Below, piece by piece: positions 33,803-43,042 of a stretch of 64,000 nt of DNA. A program made the translations under genes and the position numbers. Below the pieces are notes generated by a model, which saw nothing but the letters and a program-made list of their open reading frames with translations, was not told where the DNA came from and made no database searches. The stretch lies in NCBI RefSeq assembly GCF_007859325.1, contig NZ_VOHK01000001.1, forward strand, positions 124,001 to 188,000, read 5' to 3'. Each line of letters starts with the position of its first letter. Position 1 is the first letter of the stretch. The DNA comes from Luteimonas marina (lineage in GTDB: Bacteria > Pseudomonadota > Gammaproteobacteria > Xanthomonadales > Xanthomonadaceae).

Positions 33803-36685
33803 TCAGAACTTGTAGTTGTAGCGAGCGAACAGCGTACGGCCGTAGAGATCGTACTGCGTGGCGAACGCCGGGACGTTGCCGTAGCGGGTGGCGACGCCGT
33901 TGGATACGACCGGCGGCAGTGCGTTGAACGCGTTGCGGACGCCGACCAGCATCGACCACTTCGGCTGGTTGTAGCGGAGCGAGAACGCGTGGTAGACGCG
34001 CGAGTCGGCCCAGATGTCGCGCTGCGCGTTCGGCATGCCCTGGTAGGTGAACGTCGGGCTGAGATCGAAGTTGCTGGTCTCGTCGACGTAGTCCATGAAC
34101 CAGGTGTAGGTGAAGTCGCCGCGCGTCACGCCGGCGCGCAGGTTGCCCACCAGCTCCGGGAAACCGATGTAGCCGGTCAGGTCGTCGCGGGTCTGGCCGC
34201 TTTCAGCCGAGTTGCTGAACAGCAGGTAGTAGTTCTCCGTGGTGTAGGTGAACGAAGCCTCGAGCTCCAGCTTGCCCCACGCGAAGTCGTTGTCGTAGCG
34301 CGCGAGCAGGTCGTAACCGCGGGTCTTCTGCTTGTTGATGTTGATGTAGGTCGCGTAGACGTCCGTGATCATGTGCGCCTGCGGATGACCGGCCGGATTG
34401 CGCTCGAGCATGTCGCAGAAGTTGTTCGGGAACGTCGGTGCGCCGTAGCAGCCGCCCACGATGTTCGCGGCGGTCAGCGTGCTGATCTGACCCTGGACGT
34501 CGTACTCGAAGTAGTCCAGCGCCACGCTGATCGGTGCGAAGGTCGGGGTCCAGATCAGGCCCACCGTCTGCGCCTTGGAGCGCTCGGGCGTCAGGAAGCC
34601 CGCACCGCCGCCCTGGAAGACCTCGGCGGAGGAGCTGCCGGCTGCGGTGTAGTCGTCCGGGATGCCGATCGCGGCGCAGTTCGCGCGGATGTTGTCGTTG
34701 CTCGACTCACCCCAGCGGATGCACGGGTCGATCGCGGTCTGGGCGAGGAAGCCCGACAGGTTGCCCAGATACAGCTCGTACAGGCCGGGGGCGCGGTACG
34801 AGGTGCCCTTGGTGGCGCGCACGCGGAACGACGGGACGATCTGCCAGCTCAGGCCGGTCTTCCAGACCTTGTCCGAATCGCCCACCGAGTCGTAGTCGAA
34901 CCAGCGGCCCGACACGTTCCAGACCAGCGACTCGAACGCCGGGACGCCCTTCAGCAGCGGGACTTCGATCTCGGTGTAGATTTCCTTCACCTTGTCCTCG
35001 CCCTTGGTCACCTGGGCGCTGCTCTGGCCCCACAAGTCACCGGACAGTTCCATCTCGCTGGGCTGGTCGTGGATGCTGAAGTCGCGGTATTCCACGCCGA
35101 TCGCGGCGCCCACCGCGCCGGCGGGCAGGTTGAACAGCTCACCGGTGACGACGCCGCTGAACACCAACTGGTCGTAGACGGTATTGCCGGTGTGCCACTT
35201 TCCGATCGCCGCCTCCAGCTGGTCCATGCACGCGCCGCTCAGGATGCAGGGCTGGAAGTAGTCGATGCGGGTCGTGCCGCTGTTGGCGCGGCCCAGGTCG
35301 CCGGTGAGGGCGGTGGAGATGGCGCCGACGCTGTAGTCGCCGTCGGAGCGGGAGTACGACAGGTCCGCCTGCCAGGCCCAGGTGTCGGTGAAGCCGAACA
35401 GGCCGTCGAGGCCGGTGTTGATGTAGCCGTAGTTGACCTCGATGCTCTGGTCGGAGTTGTACGGCATGATCGGCATGGCGTAGCCGGACGGCACCGGGCC
35501 TTCCACGATCGGGAAGAACTGGCGCATGCGGTGGGTGTCGGTGGTGCGGCGGTTCAGCAGCACTTCCGTATCCCAGTTGACGTTGCCGAACGAGAAGCTG
35601 GAGCTGGCGAAGACGTTGAACCGCTCCTGGCGGTCGATCAGCTGCACGTCGTTCCACAGTTCGCTGGCCAGGACCTGCATGTGGCCGGCGCGCGGCGAGT
35701 TGGCGTAGTTCGTCGACACGTTGGGCACGTAGCCCGGCAGCAGGCCGATCGTCGAGCCGTCCTGCGAGGGCACGTAGCGGACGCCGGTGAAGTAGTCGTC
35801 GACGCCGTTGATGATGCCGTTGTTGAGGCAGCCTTCCAGGCGGGTGCCCGCATTGATCGAGCGGTCTTCACGGTCGATGCGGTTGCCGTTGGCATCCCAC
35901 ACCAGGTCCTCGGCGCAGCGCAGGAAGCGCCGGTCGCCGAACTTCAGGGGCTTGTGCAGGTAGTACTCGCCCGCCAGGACGATGGAGCCGTTGTCGAAGT
36001 TCCAGCCGTTGGCCGCCGAGAGGTTGAAGACCTCGCCGCCGCCGTTGAAGGGGGCGCGGGTGCTGACCGTGATCTCGGGCCTGTCGATGTTCTTGCGGGT
36101 GATCAGGTTGACCACGCCGGCGACCGCGTCGGAGCCGTAGATGGACGAGCTGCCGTCCTTCACGATTTCCACGCGCTGCAGGATCGAGGAGGGAACGACG
36201 TTGAGGTCGAACGCGCCGACCTGGCCGCGGGTACCCGCCGGGCCGGGACGATGGCCGTTCAGCAGGACCAGCGAGCGCTGGGCGCCGAGGCCGCGCAGGT
36301 CGACCGACTGGCCGCCGGTGCCGCCTTCGACGACGAAGCCCGCGAACTGGTGGCTGATCTGGGTCGAGCCGGCCGCGACGCTGGACTTCTGCAGGAACTC
36401 GGCGGTATCGACCTGGCCGACCGAGACGTTGGTGTCGGCGGTGATGACCTGCACGGGCGAGGTCGTGTCGTACTCGACGCGGCGCAGCAGCGAGCCGGTG
36501 ACGGTGATCTTCTCGAGCTCGGTGGCCCGGGTCTGGGGTTGAGCTTCAGCTTCGGCCTGCTCGGCCTCCTGCGGCTCTGCGGCCTGTTCCTGGGCCATGG
36601 CGACGGTGCCGTAGAGGCAGCCGGCGACTGCTACGAACAATGGCAACTTCTTGAAAACGTTGCGCTTATTGGTATTTCCACGCAT
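33803..36685 (-). CDS. TonB-dependent outer-membrane receptor
   Basis: A 960-residue receptor that imports a large ligand using energy from TonB. It has a signal peptide ending at AMAQ (28-31), a TonB-box-like EKITVTG at 58-64, a plug domain at about 70-175 (LRGLGAQRSLVLLNGHR, GSDAVAGVVNLI), and a 22-strand barrel ending in the outer-membrane terminus ARYNYKF. The ligand is not evident; the length and plug resemble the OmpA-related peptide/carbohydrate group of Xanthomonadaceae more than siderophore receptors. The S9 peptidase gene lies upstream on the same strand. Promoter boxes and a dyad precede it. Its base composition looks less GC-rich than its neighbours. Confidence 0.93.
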   Translation of the reverse strand: MRGNTNKRNVFKKLPLFVAVAGCLYGTVAMAQEQAAEPQEAEQAEAEAQPQTRATELEKITVTGSLLRRVEYDTTSPVQVITADTNVSVGQVDTAEFLQKSSVAAGSTQISHQFAGFVVEGGTGGQSVDLRGLGAQRSLVLLNGHRPGPAGTRGQVGAFDLNVVPSSILQRVEIVKDGSSSIYGSDAVAGVVNLITRKNIDRPEITVSTRAPFNGGGEVFNLSAANGWNFDNGSIVLAGEYYLHKPLKFGDRRFLRCAEDLVWDANGNRIDREDRSINAGTRLEGCLNNGIINGVDDYFTGVRYVPSQDGSTIGLLPGYVPNVSTNYANSPRAGHMQVLASELWNDVQLIDRQERFNVFASSSFSFGNVNWDTEVLLNRRTTDTHRMRQFFPIVEGPVPSGYAMPIMPYNSDQSIEVNYGYINTGLDGLFGFTDTWAWQADLSYSRSDGDYSVGAISTALTGDLGRANSGTTRIDYFQPCILSGACMDQLEAAIGKWHTGNTVYDQLVFSGVVTGELFNLPAGAVGAAIGVEYRDFSIHDQPSEMELSGDLWGQSSAQVTKGEDKVKEIYTEIEVPLLKGVPAFESLVWNVSGRWFDYDSVGDSDKVWKTGLSWQIVPSFRVRATKGTSYRAPGLYELYLGNLSGFLAQTAIDPCIRWGESSNDNIRANCAAIGIPDDYTAAGSSSAEVFQGGGAGFLTPERSKAQTVGLIWTPTFAPISVALDYFEYDVQGQISTLTAANIVGGCYGAPTFPNNFCDMLERNPAGHPQAHMITDVYATYININKQKTRGYDLLARYDNDFAWGKLELEASFTYTTENYYLLFSNSAESGQTRDDLTGYIGFPELVGNLRAGVTRGDFTYTWFMDYVDETSNFDLSPTFTYQGMPNAQRDIWADSRVYHAFSLRYNQPKWSMLVGVRNAFNALPPVVSNGVATRYGNVPAFATQYDLYGRTLFARYNYKF

Positions 36686-36716
36686 GTTGGTGAATCCCCG
36701 TTTAATGTTGTGAGAC

Positions 36717-36740
36717 TAACGTGATGTTATGTCCACGTTA
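36717..36740. promoter_or_regulatory. Operator-like dyad at receptor start site
   Basis: Perfect 7-base arms TAACGTG and CACGTTA, separated by 10 bases, lie just downstream of the -10 box and overlap the expected +1. Its place and AT-richness fit a repressor site. The regulator is unknown; no regulator gene is adjacent. Confidence 0.5.
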
Positions 36741-36744
36741 ACCG

Positions 36745-36774
36745 AGTATAAGCGGGGCTGTTAGCAATTCGCAA
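36745..36774 (-). promoter_or_regulatory. Sigma70-type promoter of TonB-dependent receptor
   Basis: On the minus strand TTGCGA (36774-36769) is followed by 18 bases and TATACT (36750-36745), 5 of 6 matches at -10 and 4 of 6 at -35. It is 60 bases upstream of the receptor ATG, in an AT-rich stretch. Confidence 0.6.
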
Positions 36775-36867
36775 ACCTTTCGTTGCTGTTCGGCAAACAT
36801 CCCGTGGTAGGCAGGTTTGTGCGTTGCAATTGCCGACGATTCCATTCCTCCTTTCGTGACGCAAAAC

Positions 36868-36895
36868 AAGGGCCCCGGCATGCCGGGGCCCTTTT
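36868..36895 (-). terminator. Terminator of S9 peptidase gene
   Basis: A stem GGGCCCCGGC/GCCGGGGCCC followed on the minus strand by TTGTTTTG lies about 26 bases past the peptidase stop, so the peptidase and receptor are separate transcripts. Confidence 0.8.
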
Positions 36896-36920
36896 GCGCG
36901 TCGTGGGATGTTGGAGAAGC

Positions 36921-38948
36921 CTACAGGCCGCCCGGCCCGCAATCCTTGCGGAGGAAGTCTTCCATCAGGCCCAGCATCGTCTCGTGGTGCCGGTAGTACC
37001 AGGGCATGCTGTGCGGCTGGTCGGGGATCAGCTGGAACTTGGCCGGGACCTTGTCCTTGACGGCATTGTAGAAGTTGCTTGCGTGCAGCGAGGGCGTGCG
37101 CACGTCGCGATCGCCGACGAACAGCAGGACCGGGATGTTGGCCTTGTCGGTGTTGCGCATCGGGTCCATGCCGGTGACGGTCGTGCCCTGCAGGATGCGC
37201 TGCAGGTGGTTGTCGCTCCAGGTCCGGCCCAGGCGCGTCAGGTCGGTCACCGGGGCACCGGAGATCGCGCACTGGTAGGGGCTGTTCGGACGTACCACCG
37301 CGGCGGCGGCGGCGAAGCCGCCATAGGAGTAGCCGAAGATGGCGATGCGGTCCGGATCGGCGATGCCTTCCTTCACCAGCCAGGCCGCGCCATCGTCCTT
37401 GTCGTCCTGCATCTTCTGGCCCCATTCGGCGTCGCCGGCGAGCCAGAGCTTGTGGCCGAGCCCCGCAGAGCCCCGGTACTGCGGACGCAGCACGGCGTAT
37501 CCACGCGAGGTCAGGAACGGAACCCAGCCCGACCCGTCCCAGCCGGCGTAGTCGCGCGACCAGGGGCCGCCGTGCGGATGGATGATCGTCGGCAGCGGGC
37601 CGTCGCCCGCCGTCCAGCCGGCGGGCAGGTCGAGGATGGCGGGGATCTTCAGTCCGTCGCGGGCGGTGTAGGTGACCCACCTCTGCTCGCCGATGTCAGC
37701 CGGCTTGAGCCAGGGGCGCTGGCTGCCGAGCGCGATCACCCGCTTGCGATCCACGAGCAGGCCGTAGGCCGGCGGATTCTGCGCGCTGCTCGCGGAGAAC
37801 AGGACGCGGGACAAGTCGTTGTTGTAGCCGCTGATGGCGATTGACTGGTTCGGGTACGCCTGCTTCAGCGAAGCCTGGATCGACGCCATGTCCGGATCGA
37901 CGTAGGTGGCCTCGCGCTGGGGGCCGTCGACGATGAAGCCGAGCACCTTGTTGAAATTGCTCGGCTGCGAGCCGAGGATCAGGCCGCTGATCGAGAACTC
38001 CGGGTGCGCGACCAGCGCCTCGTCGTCGAACTTGCGCGTCGTCGGGTCGTACATCCAGGCCTGGACCTGGTCGGAGAACAGGTCGGTCAGCACGTAGAAC
38101 TTCCCGGTCTGCTCGTCGATGCCGGTGATGCCCACGGTGTAGCGTTCGCTGACCTTGCGGGTGAGGTTGGCATGGACCTCGAACTCGCCGCTCTTGGGGT
38201 TCTTGATGAGGATGCGCTGTTCGAACTCGCTGCCGCCGATCGGCTCGATCTCCGTCCGGGTCAGGACTTCGCCGTTGCGGGGATTGAACAGGCCCGGGCT
38301 GGTGCGGCCGCCGCCGCGGAACAGCAGCTTGGTCTCGTTGGTGCGCAGGTTGTACAGATAGAAGTTGCTGCCCAGCGTGGTGCTGTTGAGCTGCTGGATG
38401 ATGACGTTGTCGGGGTCCAGCGGCAGGCCGTTGACCAGGTTCGCGGTACCGGCGATCTCCAGGCAGCGCTGCATGTCTTCCGACACCCCGATGCGGCGGG
38501 TGTTGTCGGCGAAGGCGTCGGAGAACTTCTTGTGCCCGGTGTCGCCGAGATAGGCCTTGGTCACGAAGGTCTTGGTGGCGCCGGTGGTCCGGCCCTCGCC
38601 GCAGCCGGCGAGCTGGCCGGTCCATTCCTGGCGGCCGATGACCAGGATGCGGTCGGCCTTCATCGCGCTGGTGGCGATGAACTTCATGCGGTCGCCGGAC
38701 GGGGTGATGGTCGGCCCCTTGTCCAGGTTGTCCAGGTCCCAGGTCGCCACGCCGGTGTCCCGGTTGTTGGACCCGGGCAGCGCGACGATCGCGGCCAGGT
38801 TCTTGCCGTCCGTGCTCATCGACACCGACTGGATGTCCGGCAGGCGCGCGAACGATTCGATCGGAATGGGCTGCGCTGCCGGCACGCTGCCTGCCACCAG
38901 GCACAGGGAGAGAGCAGCGGCCTGCAGGAACTTCGGTTTCATCATCAC
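36921..38948 (-). CDS. S9-family (prolyl oligopeptidase-like) exported peptidase
   Basis: A 675-residue serine peptidase with signal peptide (AGSVPAAQP, cleavage near 24). Residues 30-400 form the beta-propeller that limits access to short peptides. Residues 420-675 are the alpha/beta hydrolase with Ser541 (GYSYGG), Asp615 (GDRDVRTP) and His646 or H654/H655. It cleaves peptides in the periplasm. It is upstream of a TonB-dependent receptor on the same strand. A similar S9-plus-receptor pairing occurs beside lasso-peptide isopeptidases, but no lasso synthesis genes are here. Dipeptidyl-peptidase or acylaminoacyl-peptidase activity is equally possible. Confidence 0.9.
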   Translation of the reverse strand: MMMKPKFLQAAALSLCLVAGSVPAAQPIPIESFARLPDIQSVSMSTDGKNLAAIVALPGSNNRDTGVATWDLDNLDKGPTITPSGDRMKFIATSAMKADRILVIGRQEWTGQLAGCGEGRTTGATKTFVTKAYLGDTGHKKFSDAFADNTRRIGVSEDMQRCLEIAGTANLVNGLPLDPDNVIIQQLNSTTLGSNFYLYNLRTNETKLLFRGGGRTSPGLFNPRNGEVLTRTEIEPIGGSEFEQRILIKNPKSGEFEVHANLTRKVSERYTVGITGIDEQTGKFYVLTDLFSDQVQAWMYDPTTRKFDDEALVAHPEFSISGLILGSQPSNFNKVLGFIVDGPQREATYVDPDMASIQASLKQAYPNQSIAISGYNNDLSRVLFSASSAQNPPAYGLLVDRKRVIALGSQRPWLKPADIGEQRWVTYTARDGLKIPAILDLPAGWTAGDGPLPTIIHPHGGPWSRDYAGWDGSGWVPFLTSRGYAVLRPQYRGSAGLGHKLWLAGDAEWGQKMQDDKDDGAAWLVKEGIADPDRIAIFGYSYGGFAAAAAVVRPNSPYQCAISGAPVTDLTRLGRTWSDNHLQRILQGTTVTGMDPMRNTDKANIPVLLFVGDRDVRTPSLHASNFYNAVKDKVPAKFQLIPDQPHSMPWYYRHHETMLGLMEDFLRKDCGPGGL

Positions 38949-39220
38949 GCCCCCGGAATACTGAATTCAGTGTGGATAGGTTCTGGCCGTCCCGCTGCGG
39001 CGCCGGATACTGGCCGGAGCCGCGGGAACCTGGCTGTCGAGCGTGAATAGTAGCGGCTGCGTTGCCGGATGGGGCGACGCAGCCGCATGGAACATGGCGT
39101 ATCTGCGCGCCAGCGCGTTGGATCGCGCATGTGGACGGCATGCGATGCCTGCGACGACCGGGAACGCAGTGCGGGCGGGGTAGACTGCCCGCCATCGTTC
39201 ACAGTTGCTGCCCGGCCTCC

Positions 39221-40069
39221 ATGGCAATCCATTCCCACGCGGTCCAGCCCCGGCTTTCGCCGCTCCCGCACGTACGCAACATCCTGGCCGTGGGCTCCGG
39301 CAAGGGCGGCGTCGGCAAGTCCACCACGGCGGTGAACCTGGCGCTGGCGCTGGCCGCAGACGGCGCCCGGGTCGGCGTGCTGGATGCCGATGTCTATGGC
39401 CCGAGCATCCCGACCATGCTGGGCCTGTCGGGCAAGCCGGACAGCCCGGACGGCAAGTCGATCGCGCCGATGCGGGCGCACGGGATCGAGGCGATGTCGA
39501 TCGGGCTGCTGGTGGAGGCCGACACGCCGATGATCTGGCGCGGGCCGATGGCGACCTCGGCGCTGACGCAGTTGCTCAACGACACGCTCTGGGGCGGGGA
39601 GGAGGGGCTGGACTACCTGATCGTCGACCTGCCGCCGGGGACCGGCGACATCCAGCTGACGCTGGCGCAGAAGATCCCGGTGGCCGGTGCGGTGGTGGTG
39701 ACCACGCCGCAGGACGTGGCGACGCTCGATGCGCGCAAGGCGCTGCGGATGTTCGGGAAGGTGGAGGTGGCGGTGCTGGGGCTGGTCGAGAACATGGCCC
39801 AGCACGTGTGCTCGAACTGCGGGCACGTCGAGCACCTGTTCGGACAGGGCGGGGGCGAGCGGATGGCGGCGCAGTACGGCGTGCCGCTGCTGGGTTCGCT
39901 GCCGCTGGAGATCGGGATCCGCGAGCAGGGCGATGCCGGGGTGCCGATCGTGGCGTCCGCGCCGGAGTCCGCCGCCGCCGCGGCCTACCGCGGGACCGCG
40001 CGCAGGCTGGTCGAGGAACTGTCGAAGCGCCCGCGCGCGGCGCGGGGCATTTCCGCGTCGCTGCTGTAG
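39221..40069 (+). CDS. apbC: Iron-sulfur cluster carrier Mrp/ApbC
   Basis: A 282-residue P-loop ATPase that delivers Fe-S clusters to apo-proteins. The deviant Walker [10 protein letters not shown] is at 27-35, and the cluster-binding CxxC is C197-C200 (HVCSNCGH). The N-terminal DUF59 domain of many Mrp proteins is absent. The TAG stop falls inside a palindromic repeat. In Pseudomonas this gene lies next to metG and dcd; here a 6.7 kb block separates it from metG. Confidence 0.95.
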   Translation: MAIHSHAVQPRLSPLPHVRNILAVGSGKGGVGKSTTAVNLALALAADGARVGVLDADVYGPSIPTMLGLSGKPDSPDGKSIAPMRAHGIEAMSIGLLVEADTPMIWRGPMATSALTQLLNDTLWGGEEGLDYLIVDLPPGTGDIQLTLAQKIPVAGAVVVTTPQDVATLDARKALRMFGKVEVAVLGLVENMAQHVCSNCGHVEHLFGQGGGERMAAQYGVPLLGSLPLEIGIREQGDAGVPIVASAPESAAAAAYRGTARRLVEELSKRPRAARGISASLL

Positions 40070-40133
40070 GGCGGGCCTTGGCCCGCCGTTGCGCTGCGTG
40101 TCGACGGTTCCGGCGGGCCGAGGCCCGCCCTAC
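40066..40133. repeat. GTAGGGCGGGCC inverted repeat spanning apbC stop
   Basis: Inverted 22-base arms (40066-40087 and 40112-40133), each palindromic (GGCGGGCC...GGCCCGCC). The left arm begins GTAG, and that TAG is the apbC stop codon. Confidence 0.8.
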
Positions 40134-40172
40134 AATGTCGGAATCGGGCCGAACGGCCGCAGGGAACATCGC

Positions 40173-40745
40173 ATGAGCATCAAGAGCGACCGCTGGATCC
40201 GGCGGATGGCGGAACAGCAGGGCATGATCGAGCCGTACGAGCCGGGGCAGGTGAAGGAGGCCAACGGCGGGCGCATCGTCAGCTACGGCACCTCCAGCTA
40301 CGGCTACGACGTGCGCTGCTCGCGCGAGTTCAAGGTGTTCACCAACATCAACTCGACGATCGTCGATCCCAAGCACTTCGACCCGAAGAGTTTCGTCGAC
40401 ATCGAGGCCGACGAGTGCATCATCCCGCCCAACAGCTTCGCACTGGCGCGCACGGTGGAGTACTTCCGCATCCCGCGCGACACCCTGGTGGTGTGCCTGG
40501 GCAAGAGCACCTACGCGCGCTGCGGGATCATCGTCAACGTCACCCCGCTCGAACCAGAGTGGGAAGGGCACGTGACGCTGGAGTTCAGCAACACCACGCC
40601 GCTGCCGGCGCGGATCTACGCCAACGAGGGCGTGGCGCAGATGCTGTTCTTCCAGTCCGACGCCGACGATGTCTGCGAGACCTCGTACCGCGATCGCGGC
40701 GGCAAGTACCAGGGCCAGACCGGGGTCACCCTGCCGCGGACCTGA
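40173..40745 (+). CDS. dcd: dCTP deaminase
   Basis: Converts dCTP to dUTP for thymidylate synthesis. The 190-residue protein has the conserved [10 protein letters not shown] (46-55), the catalytic Glu in [14 protein letters not shown] and the C-terminal [12 protein letters not shown] that closes over the triphosphate. It is 104 bases after apbC with a repeat between. It converges on pcp, with 4 bases between the stops. Confidence 0.97.
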   Translation: MSIKSDRWIRRMAEQQGMIEPYEPGQVKEANGGRIVSYGTSSYGYDVRCSREFKVFTNINSTIVDPKHFDPKSFVDIEADECIIPPNSFALARTVEYFRIPRDTLVVCLGKSTYARCGIIVNVTPLEPEWEGHVTLEFSNTTPLPARIYANEGVAQMLFFQSDADDVCETSYRDRGGKYQGQTGVTLPRT

Positions 40746-40749
40746 GCGC

Positions 40750-41388
40750 CTATTCGGTTGCGCCCGCGCCGATGCGGCGGTCCACGGGCGTGGTGAGCGC
40801 GGTGCGGATCGCGATGCGCAGCGCCTCGGTGGTCACGTCCAGCGGCAGCACGGCGGTGGGCGGTACGTGCACGAAGCCGGCGCGGATGCGGCGGCGCCTG
40901 CGCAGCGCGTGCATCAGCCCGAAGAACACGTGGTTGCAGACGAAGGTGCCGGCGGTCTGGGAGACCTCGGCCGGGATGCCGGCCTCGCGAAGCGCGGCGT
41001 ACATCGCCTTGACCGGCAGGGTCGAGAAGTAGGCCGCGGGCCCGTCGCGCAGGATCGGCTCGTCGATCGGCTGGCGTCCGGCGTTGTCGGGGATCCGCGC
41101 GTCGTCGACGTTGATCGCGACGCGCTCGAACGAGATCGCGTCGCGTCCACCCGCGAGCCCGACGCACAGCACCAGTGCGGGCCGCAGCTCGCGGATCGCG
41201 CGCCGCAGCCGCGCCAGCGATGCTCCGAATTCCACCGGCAGCTCGCGCGCGACGATGCGGTGCCCGGCAACGCGCCGGCCGTGCAATGCGCGAACTGCTT
41301 CCCAGCTCGGATTCCGGTCGTCACCGTCGAACGGCGCGAAGCCGGTCAGCAGCACGGTCGGCGCGGGTTGGCGTGGGCGTGCGCTCAT
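40750..41388 (-). CDS. pcp: Pyroglutamyl-peptidase I (pyrrolidone carboxyl peptidase)
   Basis: Removes N-terminal pyroglutamate (5-oxoproline) from peptides. The 212-residue protein has the C15 catalytic triad E88 (ISFERVA), C151 (GTFVCNHVF) and H174 (FVHVPP). It is the last gene of the eight-gene operon that runs from 46572 down to here. Its start ATGA overlaps the stop of the DUF979 gene. Its product, 5-oxoproline, is the substrate of PxpABC encoded upstream. Confidence 0.96.
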   Translation of the reverse strand: MSARPRQPAPTVLLTGFAPFDGDDRNPSWEAVRALHGRRVAGHRIVARELPVEFGASLARLRRAIRELRPALVLCVGLAGGRDAISFERVAINVDDARIPDNAGRQPIDEPILRDGPAAYFSTLPVKAMYAALREAGIPAEVSQTAGTFVCNHVFFGLMHALRRRRRIRAGFVHVPPTAVLPLDVTTEALRIAIRTALTTPVDRRIGAGATE

Positions 41389-42338
41389 CGGAACACGATG
41401 AAGTACATGAGCACGATGTTGCAGGCGAGCAGCGGCAGGGCGGTCGCGACCTGCTGGCGGATCACCGCGTTCGGGTCGCGGAGTTCCAGCAGCGCGGCGG
41501 GCACGAGGTTGAAGTTCGCCGCCATCGGCGTGAGCAGGGTGCCGCAGTAGCCCGACAGCATGCCGATCGCGGCCAGCGGCGCGGCGTCGGCGCCGTGCAG
41601 TTGCACCAGCAGCGGCAGGCCGATGCCGGCGGTCATCACCGGGAACGCGGCGAAGGCGTTGCCCATGACCATCGTGAACAGCGCCATGCCCAGCGCATAG
41701 GCGAGGACCACGACGAAGCGGTTGTCGACCGGGATCGCCCGCTGCACCAGTTCCGCCACCGCCTCGCCCACGCCCGCGGCCGCGAACACGCCGCCGAGGG
41801 TGGCCAGCAGCAGCGGCAGGATCGCGGCCCAGCCGACGGCGTCGATCAGGCGGCGCGACTGTTCGACCGCGCTCCACGGTGTCTGCCGGGTCAGCCGGCA
41901 GGCGGCGACCGCGGCGACCACGCAGGCGAGGCCGAGCGCGACCAGGGTGGTCTGCTCGCGGCCGAGCAGGAACACCTCGCCCCACCGCAGGTCCTTGAGC
42001 ACCACCGCGAACAGCACCACCGTGCCGGGGATCAGCAGGGCCGGCCAGAACAGGCGGTTGCCCAGGCGCGTGGCTTCGGCGCGCTTGGCCTCGTCCGCGG
42101 GTTCGTCGTAGCGGCCGCGGGCGAGCCCGCCGAAGCCGGCCAGGCAGGCCAGCGCCACGACCACGATGCCGACGACGGCCGGCGGCAGCCGCTCGGCCGC
42201 GAGGAACATCAGGCCGAGCAGGGCCCAGAACAGCGCGGTGGTATGGCGGCGTGGGTTGTGCCGGTCGCGCAGGCCCAGCGCGGCGACCGCGAGCAGGTAG
42301 GCGCCGGCGAGCCAGTAGATGAGCTGCAGCGTGATCAT
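41385..42338 (-). CDS. DUF979 integral membrane protein, putative permease subunit
   Basis: A 317-residue, very hydrophobic protein with about nine membrane segments. It belongs to DUF979, always paired with DUF969. Residues around GYCGTLLTPMAANFN and GMALFTMVMGNAFAAFP resemble the paired re-entrant loops of ion-transporter superfamily permeases. No transport substrate has been shown that I know of. Its position between pcp and 5-oxoprolinase genes suggests uptake of 5-oxoproline or pyroglutamyl peptides, which is inference. ATGA overlaps join it to both neighbours. Confidence 0.88.
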   Translation of the reverse strand: MITLQLIYWLAGAYLLAVAALGLRDRHNPRRHTTALFWALLGLMFLAAERLPPAVVGIVVVALACLAGFGGLARGRYDEPADEAKRAEATRLGNRLFWPALLIPGTVVLFAVVLKDLRWGEVFLLGREQTTLVALGLACVVAAVAACRLTRQTPWSAVEQSRRLIDAVGWAAILPLLLATLGGVFAAAGVGEAVAELVQRAIPVDNRFVVVLAYALGMALFTMVMGNAFAAFPVMTAGIGLPLLVQLHGADAAPLAAIGMLSGYCGTLLTPMAANFNLVPAALLELRDPNAVIRQQVATALPLLACNIVLMYFIVFR

Positions 42339-43042
42339 GGCGCCGGCTCCCGCTCCGCCGATGCCTGCAGCGCGGCCGCTTCGCGCGCCAGCTGCGCGTC
42401 CATCCGCAGCAGCCGCGAGGTGTGGATGAGGAAGGCGCAGATCGCGGTGGGGATGCCCCACAGCGCGATGTGCAGCGGTTCGAGCACGATGCCGTGCTCG
42501 GCGAAGAAGCCCTGCATCAGCAGCACCGCGCCGAAGGCGATGAACACGTCCTCGCCGAAGAAGCGGCCGACGTTCTCGCTGGCCGCGGTCATCGCCTTGA
42601 TCCGCTCGCGGGTCGCCTCGGGCAGCGCGCCGTGGCTGTTCTCGGCGGCGCCGACCGCCATCGGCGCCATCAGCGGGCGCACCGTCTGCGCGTGCCCGCC
42701 GAGGTCGACCAGGCCTAGCGCCGACAGCAGCTGGCGTCCGCCGAGATAGGCGGTGAGCGCGCGCCCGGCGGTGGCGCCGCGCAGCCGCGCGATCCACTGC
42801 TGCGCGCGTTCCTTCAGGCCATGGCGCTCCAGCAGGCCGATCGCCGGCAGCGTCAGCAGGAACAGCGCGAGGTAGCGCTGCTTGGTGAAGGACTCGCCGA
42901 TCAGCGCCAGCACGTCGGTCGGCGTGATGCCGGCGAGCAGCCCGGTGGCGATACCGGCGACCACGACGACGAGCGCGGGATTGAGCCGCAGCACGAAACC
43001 GATCACGACCAGCGCGATGCCGAGCAGCGGCCAATAGTTCAT
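42335..43042 (-). CDS. DUF969 integral membrane protein, putative permease subunit
   Basis: A 235-residue membrane protein of DUF969, with about six membrane segments and a conserved GLVDLGGHAQTVRP region. It is presumably the partner half of the DUF979 protein. Start and stop overlap both neighbours by 4 bases, so the pair should be made in equal amounts. Together the two could form a permease of the size of one ion-transporter-superfamily protein split in two. Confidence 0.88.
   Translation of the reverse strand: MNYWPLLGIALVVIGFVLRLNPALVVVVAGIATGLLAGITPTDVLALIGESFTKQRYLALFLLTLPAIGLLERHGLKERAQQWIARLRGATAGRALTAYLGGRQLLSALGLVDLGGHAQTVRPLMAPMAVGAAENSHGALPEATRERIKAMTAASENVGRFFGEDVFIAFGAVLLMQGFFAEHGIVLEPLHIALWGIPTAICAFLIHTSRLLRMDAQLAREAAALQASAEREPAP

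Noticed and set aside
33603-39220. Lasso-peptide biosynthetic cluster
   Set aside because: The S9 peptidase plus receptor pairing is suggestive, but no precursor peptide, B-type protease or asparagine-synthetase-like cyclase gene is present in or next to the block.
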